64,000 bases of DNA from Zanthoxylum bungeanum (Eukaryota > Streptophyta > Magnoliopsida > Sapindales > Rutaceae): positions 1-64,000 of the forward strand of contig SKCR01031852.1 of NCBI GenBank assembly GCA_019454045.1, given 5' to 3'. Below the pieces are notes generated by a model. It ran no database searches. It was not told the DNA's origin and saw only the letters and a list, made by a program, of their open reading frames with translations. The translations under genes and the position numbers were made by a program. The first letter of the stretch is position 1. Each line of letters opens with the position of its first letter. Positions 57,609-64,000 of this stretch are shown one piece after another.

Positions 57609-58318
57609 TGTTGGCGGTATTTTCAGGCCCTATGATATTTAAGCAGTACGTCAGAGGTAAAAAGATAATTCCCTTCTTGGTCAAGATCATTTATGCCGAC
57701 CCGACCACTAAAAGCCAACAGTAAGGGGCCGAGAACTTTATGATCGGTAACCGACCACTCCAGAACGGATGGTCGGGCGTTATCAGATCGATAGTAGCAT
57801 TCTTAGTTCAAAAGACCATTGTGACCGACCTCTTGAAGACCAAGAATATGGCGAGATATGCTTCATATTGTTACGGATAAGAAGATAAGTTATCCTACTG
57901 TCATGGGGAAAAGTTGGTAAGTCAGTGTCCTAATAGGATAAAGGAAGTGAAGGTATTTTCGACTAAGAATTCTTATTGGAAAAGGAAAACAGTTCTTTGC
58001 TATTATAAATAGGAGGGGAAAGTGTGCTTGTAAGGTAGAGTTGAGAAGAGAACAAGAGAGAATTCGACTTGTAAGCACAAAACAGATCAGAGAAACATAT
58101 TTTGGTAATAAAACATCGTCCGTTCTGTGCCCGTGGATGTAGGTTGGATCTGATCCACCGAACCACGTTAAAACTCTTTGTTAATTGGTGAATTTACTTA
58201 TCTTTTGCCAAATTTGCTTTTGCTTTCCCATAACCAAACAAATTCACTGTTGAAGGAAGGTTATCCCGGGAGCAATATTTTCCTTATTGCCCCTGAGACG
58301 AAAATCATCCGTTAACCA
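57609..58318 (+). repeat. LTR 3 of Tat-type element
   Basis: TGTTGGCGG start, end CCGTTAACCA (slightly altered tip). TATAAATA at 58004-58011. Confidence 0.9.
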
Positions 58319-59236
58319 CATGTATTTTTATTATATCAAAGAATTATTTCATGGGCATTAATGTCCAGTTGGCAAGCACCGTGTTCACTTTTTGAGGACT
58401 CCCCTCATAAAGATTAAAGAAAAGCATTTATTTAGATTTTCATTTCAGACAAGTTTGGTCCAAAACATTTCATCACTTTTTTTTCTAACCGAAAAAAAAG
58501 AAAGAGAGAAGAAATTGTAACGGATCCCTTTTGATTGGTCACTCCTGGTCCAACTGGAAAACAAAACAAAACAGAACGTAATAGTATTAAAATCGAAGCA
58601 ACCATTCTCTTTATGGGATTGCTTGATTGATTTGCCATGGTGGACATAATTGACATTTCAGAAACTTATCAACAGAAAGAATTGTTTGGTGTAATGACAA
58701 AGTAATGAAATTGGCTCGAAAAGACTCCACTCCACTAGGGGAGAGGTGGTTAGAGATTATAATGAAATTGAAGAACAATTCAATGGTAACATTGTAATTA
58801 TGAGGTGATAGCTGTGCCAGAAGATGTACCTAATCTTAATCATTGAAGCTCTGGATCTCATTTTTTTTATTAAAAAAAAATTAATGTACTTGTGTTTTAA
58901 ATTAGAATTTTTTGGACATCAAGAGAGAACATTCCCAACAAATGAAGCAAAAATCTTCTCACTCACCTTGCTGAGCTACCCTACCACTTCAAATTCTTAT
59001 CCATAACAATTTTTAAAGAGCTTTTTATATCATATCAAAGATGCTTCCCCAAGCTTACATTAAATTTTGTTGTTCCTTATCCAAAAAGTCTTATGGATTG
59101 GGATGGCTGTAATGACTTTGAGTTTACGACACGACACGAATGAGTAAAGATTACAGTGTAATATAGACTCACGCTTGAGATTGAATCGTTTCACTCTATA
59201 CTCTGCTACTGTATTACATAACTGATAATACATAAC
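58319..59236. other. Host stretch without recognised gene
   Basis: A minus-strand frame at 58432-58656 (start MSIMSTMANQSSNPIKRMVA, then a hydrophobic LILLRSVLFCF) looks faintly like a signal peptide, but it has no homology I can name. Nothing else of note. Confidence 0.5.
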
Positions 59237-59507
59237 AAGTAATGAAATGACGTAACCTCAGGAGTTGTCTCAGTGGTAAAGGCTTTAGCCTTGAGTGGTT
59301 TGCTCCCTCTCGGATTCAAGGTTCGAATTCCACTGGATGTATTTCCTTGGGGCCATGCCCCCTAGTGTGAAAAGCCAGCGACTTACCATGATCTGTGTTG
59401 GGAAACTTCTGAGAGCATGGGGCACAGATCCCAAGGATTAGTCGAGGTGCGCGTAAGCTGGCCCGAATACCCCGGTTATCCAAAAAAAAAAAGTAATGAA
59501 ATGACGT
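59237..59507 (+). mobile_element. tRNA-derived SINE with 17-bp TSD
   Basis: The element is 59254-59490, flanked by AAGTAATGAAATGACGT at 59237-59253 and 59491-59507. The tRNA-like head has an A-box region GTCTCAGTGGTAAAGGC and B-box GGTTCGAATTCC. The body (GGGGCCATGCCCC, GTCGAGGTGCGCGTAAGCTG) resembles the plant Au-type SINEs. It ends CCCCGGTTATCC plus an A tail. SINEs are transcribed by RNA polymerase III and copied by LINE enzymes. The perfect TSD marks a relatively recent insertion. Confidence 0.92.
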
Positions 59508-59581
59508 TGCTTTTCTGTTTTTCTTCTTCTATAAGAATTTGATTTTTATGATTTTAATGTTTCTTCTTCCTATATGAATTA

Positions 59582-59893
59582 CTAGTGTGTACCCGTGCCT
59601 ACGACACAATGTTACAAAATTTATAGAGAGATTAAGATTATGTTATTTAATTTGTTTATAATGAAATGATTTTATTCATTAATAAATGATTTTATTCATT
59701 AATTTATTTGGTAGTTTTCATTTTCCATTTTTATAGAGATTCTATAATGGAATGATTCTTTATCAGCCATTAGATTATAATGAAATAATCTGAGCCGCCA
59801 ATTAAGCCACGCCTTTGGATACATTATCTCTCTTAATCATAACCATTGATTGCTTTCTCTTTCCTCTCACACCATTGTGCTTTATAATATAGA
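59582..59893 (-). mobile_element. Short non-autonomous Helitron-like element (312 bp)
   Basis: On the minus strand it starts TCTATATTATAAAG after an A (59894) and ends ...GGTACACACTAG before a T (59581). TC at the 5' end, CTAG at the 3' end and insertion between A and T are Helitron features. GCACGGGT near the end is a remnant of the usual terminal hairpin, whose other arm has decayed. No coding capacity. Alternative: another ACCCGTGC-type small element. Confidence 0.6.
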
Positions 59894-60528
59894 TATTTGG
59901 ATGCCATTAGGGCTTTGTTTTTCCAAACCTACTCGATGAATGTGGTCTAGTCTTGGTATTGACCCGATTCTATTTATATATGTTAGGGGTAAATTAGAGT
60001 CAATTTTTGAGTTTTAAATGTAAAAAAATTTTAAATGCCAATTTAATTTTGATAATAATATTTTTCAAACTCTTGTTTATATCTTTAAAACAAACAAAAT
60101 TTTTTAATCATAAAATTCATCAATTGCTCAATATTTTTCTTTAACAATATTCAACGCTAGAGAACTAAATTATTTTTTTAAATTATAACAATTTGTGATT
60201 GGGTTGAAAAACAGCGCCCAAAGCCAACGTACAAGGCCCTGAGATTGGGCTTTAACTAAAACGTCGGGCCGGGCCCATATGATTTTAATTTATAAATAAT
60301 AATTGTTAAAAAAAAAACAGATACACTTAATTACTTATTACACCCGTTCTTTAAACTTAATTATTTGGCTTTTAATAATAATAATAATAATAATAATAAT
60401 TATAATTATATATCTTAAAGAAAATCTGGGGGGCCCTGCATATGGGCCAGACATGGGCTTGGCAAAACGTGGTCAGGCTGGCGCGTTTGCCATACCTATA
60501 GTCATAGCATAAAAGTTGGTGTAACTAC
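59894..60528. other. Host stretch without gene, with (AAT)n at 60373-60400
   Basis: No coding frame of note. GGGCCGGGCCC-rich sequence at 60260-60300 and 60425-60475 may belong to an older element. Confidence 0.55.
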
Positions 60529-61026
60529 TGTTTCATGAGTTCCGAGTATGATGGCAGAACTTACTATTAGAGTACGAGAACAGAATCCATCATTAGAATC
60601 TGAAGTCTAAACCTTGTCAAAGTTCGAATTCGGAGCTATCCGATATGAGTTTCATCTCAGGTTTGGTTCCCATAAATGCAAGCAAAGATCATGCGAATAT
60701 TGAGCCTGAGATATAAGCTCCTTAATGACACGAATCTGCTAAACATGAAATGAGACATCCAATTAATTACTTTTCATTTCTTTAAGCTGGAAAATTATCT
60801 AGAATAGAGAAGTTCCGAGATTCCAGGGAGTGGGTCAGTTAATGAAAAATATGAATGAAATGTAACCGCTGTCAGTTTATTATCCTTGTAACGAGTTATT
60901 ATAAATAGTGCAAAAAATCCTAAAGTAAGGGATCGATCTTTTGTTTATTAAATAATAATAGAGAACTCTTTATATATCTCTGTATTTTGTTGAATTTTAT
61001 TATTTGTGAGATTAATTGCATAAACA
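60529..61026 (+). repeat. 5' LTR of Tat-type element 2 (~498 bp)
   Basis: Begins TGTTTCATGAG and ends TGCATAAACA. TATAAATA at 60900-60907 with AATAATAATAG beyond. The start is inferred from TG and partial inversion of the tip; no 3' LTR is available for comparison. Confidence 0.6.
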
Positions 61027-61799
61027 ATTGACGCCATCTGTGGGGGATTGAAGATGAAAAGATGTGTTCACGATTTTTTTTATAATTATTGAATCTAAAA
61101 AACGAGTAAGGATGGCCACAAGAAACAAAGAGTTCAGAATCTCTGTATCCACCGTTCACTAGGAGAAAGAAGTATCCAACCATCTGATAGCCTTGGTGGG
61201 CATCTCGACAATTAATGATGAAGAAAATGGAAGACCAAATACAGGCCATGAAAAAGTAATTTCAGGAACAGATGCAGCCCATACAGTAAGAAAACCAGGC
61301 GCTCAAAGCTCAGATCCAGAGGGTTGGCCCCAGTAAAGACAAAAGGAAAAGGGAAGGAAGTCGAGAACACCTATGAGGAGGGGCGATCAGATAAGAACCA
61401 CGCTGAAAACCCCAAGAAAAGAGCTCCATTTAGACTGATGATGCAGGTTTCGATGCAGAGGACTACATGGGTCAAGGCAGGACGTGGAGAGAGGTGGAGC
61501 ATAGAGAGATAGGCAAAAAATTGGAGGTGAGTCGCAATAGGAAGGACATTCGCTAGAACTAGGAGTTTATCGATAAAAAGCTGATGGTGGGCATAGCAAA
61601 AATAATTGGGGCATTCGGGTGTAGATCCCTACAGACTTGGCTGACCTGGCGATCATGGGGATGTCCACTTCCCCATTCCAGGATTAGATCAAAGAGGAGT
61701 TGAAGTCTCGAGACTTCACCCCACCTAGCTTCGACAAATATACAGGGAAGTCAGACCTAGTCACTTACCTGGTGCAGCAGTCTCTTACCTGGTGCAGTT
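61027..61799 (+). pseudogene. gag: Tat-type element 2 gag, N-terminal part
   Basis: Broken frames after the primer site: APVKTKGKGKEVENTYEEGR (61324-61512), IKEELKSRDFTPPSFDKYTG and KSDLVTYLVQ (61690-61775), the lead-in of the gag domain. Stops abound. Confidence 0.6.
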
Positions 61800-62426
61800 T
61801 TGACAGAGGCTCTCACTGGAGACCACCAACGAGGCTCTAATGTGCAAGATGTTCGTTACCACTCTTACTGCAATGCCCTCTCTTGGTTTCTGCAATTTCC
61901 AGAGAGATCCATAGGGAGTTTTGAAGACCTAGGGCGAAGGTTCATTGAGCAGTACCACATAAACCACCCCATTGAAGTTTCTATGACGAACCTGCAGCTG
62001 GAGCAGAGAAATGATGAGCCCCTTATGCAGTATTTACAAAGGTTCATTGACAAGATGAACACCATCAATAACCTAGATTCCAATTTAGCAGCGACATTCT
62101 TCGTCGGAGGATTAGTCAGCGGGTCCTATATTCATGAGGAGTTCCTGAAGGCACCTCTATATGACATATCGAAAGTACAAGCCAGAATTGAAGGCCTGCT
62201 AAAGGTAATAGAGCATAGAAATAAGATAACTAAAGCTGCTGCAATAACAATGGTAGATCAGGTGATAGCAGCAGCAGAACCAGAAACGAGTAAAACCAAG
62301 ACTCAAGGGAAACAAAGCCAGAGGGAAATAGAAATGGAGTCAAGACTTCAGGAGATACTGAACAGATGGGAAGATACGAGTCTGAGCCTAAATGCCGAGG
62401 TGGGAATGTTACGGGATGTTGTATGA
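61800..62426 (+). pseudogene. gag: Tat-type element 2 gag domain
   Basis: 208-codon frame with the retrotransposon gag core: CNALSWFLQFPERSIGSFED, LGRRFIEQYHINHPIEVSMT, DEPLMQYLQRFIDKMNTINN and ATFFVGGLVSGSYIHEEFLK. Its first ~20 codons are out of register with gag (the neighbouring frame gives LETTNEALMCKMFVTTL), showing a frameshift near 61860. Confidence 0.88.
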
Positions 62427-62502
62427 ATTCACCATACCACATAAGCATATCTTCCACAAAGTGAAAAACCATGGTCTACTATGAGAACCACAGCCAGTAA
62501 GA

Positions 62503-62760
62503 GTGCCAGAGAAGTACCGAGACAAAGAGCTCTACTGCGAGTTTCATAGAGAGGTAGGACACATCACTATTATATGTAAGAACCTATACCGACAGTTGAA
62601 AGATTATGAAGAAATGCAAGTTGTTAGAGTATTTAAAAGGGAAGAGACAGCCGGAAGGGCAGAGCTCTACCCTAGGAAGTCAACTACCAAGAGCATCACA
62701 GCTAGAGAAGAGCTCGACAAGGACCTAAAGCAACACCGAGTTGTACCTCACGAGGTGTAG
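62503..62760 (+). pseudogene. gag: Tat-type element 2 gag C-terminus
   Basis: PEKYRDKELYCEFHREVGHI and TIICKNLYRQLKDYEEM fit the YCEFHxxxGHxTxxC zinc-finger-like site. The frame ends at a stop at 62758-62760. Confidence 0.75.
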
Positions 62761-62881
62761 GGGGTTGGCTCATGTTTCCTGTGTAAGGGTGGACGTGTTC
62801 AAAGAATGACATGGGAAACAACGCAGATTAGAATGCTGGCTCGTAAAAAAGAAGGATCAGATTAGAGCAATCAGATTTAAA

Positions 62882-63120
62882 GTGAACCGCACCAGGTCAG
62901 GAGCAGGACTTAACACCTACTCAGCACATATATCATTCACAGACAGAGACATGAACATCTTGAGGCCGGCACACTCGGATCCTCTGTTTATTAGATTACC
63001 CATAGCAGACAAAATGATATCCAGCGTGATGGATGAGGATAGATCAGAGCCTCGTATCACCATCTGGAAATCAGTGTTAGCATTCAACAATGACATGATG
63101 AAGCCCCTAAGGACAATAAC
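62882..63120 (+). pseudogene. pol: Tat-type element 2 protease remnant
   Basis: ISFTDRDMNILRPAHSDPLF and IRLPIADKMISSVMDEDRSE. The family has VLVDEGSS-like sequence at the active site, so the catalytic D-x-G is lost here. The frame is cut by copia C. Confidence 0.7.
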
Positions 63121-64000
63121 TGTTGGACAATTATGACTCATAGCGTCACTATTTGTACAAATCACGGTGTTGTTGTACGAATTAACTATGTGACAAAAGA
63201 GATTGCACTCTTATCATTTGTGATTAGATCACCAAGATATATAAATGATAGGAGGTCCTAATGATTTGTTCCTGGATTGAGAATGATATGAGACAGTATC
63301 AGTCCACGAAGGATAAATCATTAAATATCCCTAGTCAGAGTATTATCGAGATTGGACATCGATAAATTATCGAAGTGTCACTCCAGTCATATGGAGATGA
63401 TGGTCACGTAGGATATGGTACTGGTTCTCTTATGTACTGTAGTCATCGGGATAAAATGACAAGGTCATGTTTATCCGATTATAGAGACTAGTTACCAGAC
63501 ATCCGACATGTGCTTCGTACGGGGCAGACACAATTCCAGCCCCAGGCCTAGCACGTGATCATCCGATATTGGATCGACATACGCAATACTACGTATACTA
63601 CGCCTGATATAGATCCTTATATTCATGTACGGATATTTCATGAGAATTGGGTAGGCATGGCGCTTTGCTAGAAGACAACATTGTCTTGTAAATCGGTATA
63701 AACGTAGTACTAGGTACTTACGTGTTCGGATAGTCCGACGACCGAATTTACTGCCAACATATCCGGGGATCTCATGGGTCGCTTCTCGAAGATTCACCGA
63801 TGATGTATGACTCGCACTTATTAATTACGGAGATATTTTATCTGGGATAAAATATCATTTAAAGAGAGATAACGATTAATTTGGAATTAATCGATAAATT
63901 AATATATTCAAAATATTAAACGAAATTGGATTTCAACGCGAAATTAAAATTAGATTTTAATTCGGGCAAACTAGTTGATTTAGAATTAATTCGTTAGCGA
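63121..64000 (+). repeat. LTR of copia C (incomplete at window end)
   Basis: Starts TGTTGGACAATTATGAC, the same family as copia A and B. Relative to B about 400 bp of U3 is missing at about 63378-63388 (GACATCGATAAATTATCGAAG joins two distant parts). ATAAC (63116-63120) would be the left TSD. The inverted-repeat run begins about 63830, including an 11-bp-arm GATATTTTATC-TGG unit. Whether this is a 5' or solo LTR cannot be told. Confidence 0.9.

Larger units (their letters stand above)
60529..63120 (+). mobile_element. Tat-type Ty3/gypsy element 2, interrupted and open to the right
   Basis: 5' LTR 60529-61026, primer-binding site beginning ATTGACGCCATCTGTGGGGG at 61027, then gag and protease remnants. 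Interrupted at 63121 by copia C; the remainder should lie right of the window. It differs clearly from 53650-57582, so it is a separate family. Confidence 0.8.

Noticed and set aside
58432..58656. Small secreted-peptide gene on the minus strand
   Set aside because: A weak hydrophobic stretch alone; no conserved cysteines, no TATA box at proper distance, and the later residues are low in information.
59254..59345. A tRNA gene
   Set aside because: The A and B boxes belong to a tRNA-derived SINE head; no cloverleaf with acceptor stem can be drawn, and body, tail and TSD fit a SINE.

Overview
This 64-kb window looks like plant nuclear heterochromatin, probably from a eudicot. It is AT-rich and contains plant-type LTR retrotransposons (Ty1/copia plus Tat/Ogre-, Athila- and Tekay-like Ty3/gypsy elements), a tRNA-derived SINE, a short Helitron-like element and a plant LOG (cytokinin-activating) pseudogene. 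I see no intact host gene. Almost everything is a nest of retroelements of different ages, and their terminal repeats and 5-bp target-site duplications (TSDs) allow the order of insertion to be read.

Layout. 1-8204: copia element A, whose 5' end lies outside the window. It is inserted beside an older reverse-strand copia-type LTR (8205-10300). 10301-13851: AT-rich host DNA with microsatellites, a solo Ty3/gypsy-type LTR (11713-12456, - strand) and two imperfect tandem duplications. 13852-14444 (-): a frameshifted, intronless LOG-like pseudogene with a TATA box. 14746-23374: a Tekay-like gypsy element (TSD TTTTA) with a collapsed 5' LTR, a 2.36-kb 3' LTR carrying five related hairpins, and a 2.2-kb solo LTR (16049-18271, TSD TATGG) nested in it. 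23380-23822 and 45663-45856: host sequence with a decayed coding-like frame, split by copia element B (23828-45657, TSD CGAAT).

Copia B is itself interrupted in its reverse transcriptase by a 12-kb Tat/Ogre-like gypsy element on the minus strand (30539-42475, TSD GAAAC). That element keeps gag and a small piece of pol, carries a ~2.1-kb tandem duplication that includes part of its LTR, and has arrays of a 40-bp repeat.

45857-50952 (-): an Athila-like element with gag and protease but no RT or integrase. 50953-53089 (-): a separate Athila-like RT/RNase H/integrase fragment, joined to an LTR fragment (53090-53555) related to the 11713-12456 LTR. 53650-58318: a Tat-type gypsy deletion derivative with three LTRs in a row, the last two separated by only 26 bp. 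59254-59490: a SINE with a perfect 17-bp TSD. 59582-59893: a Helitron-like element. 60529-63120: another Tat-type gypsy element, interrupted at 63121 by the LTR of copia C, which runs off the window.

All gag and pol frames carry stops or frameshifts, or lack catalytic segments, so none of these copies appears autonomous. The least ordinary signals are structural. The copia LTRs and leader hold runs of perfect inverted repeats, each with a 3-nt spacer and some with paired changes between copies. The Tekay-like LTR has an array of conserved-loop, variable-stem hairpins. The Tat/Ogre and Athila elements share a ~700-bp 3' module. One gypsy element has collapsed to LTR-26 bp-LTR through a GTTGG microhomology.
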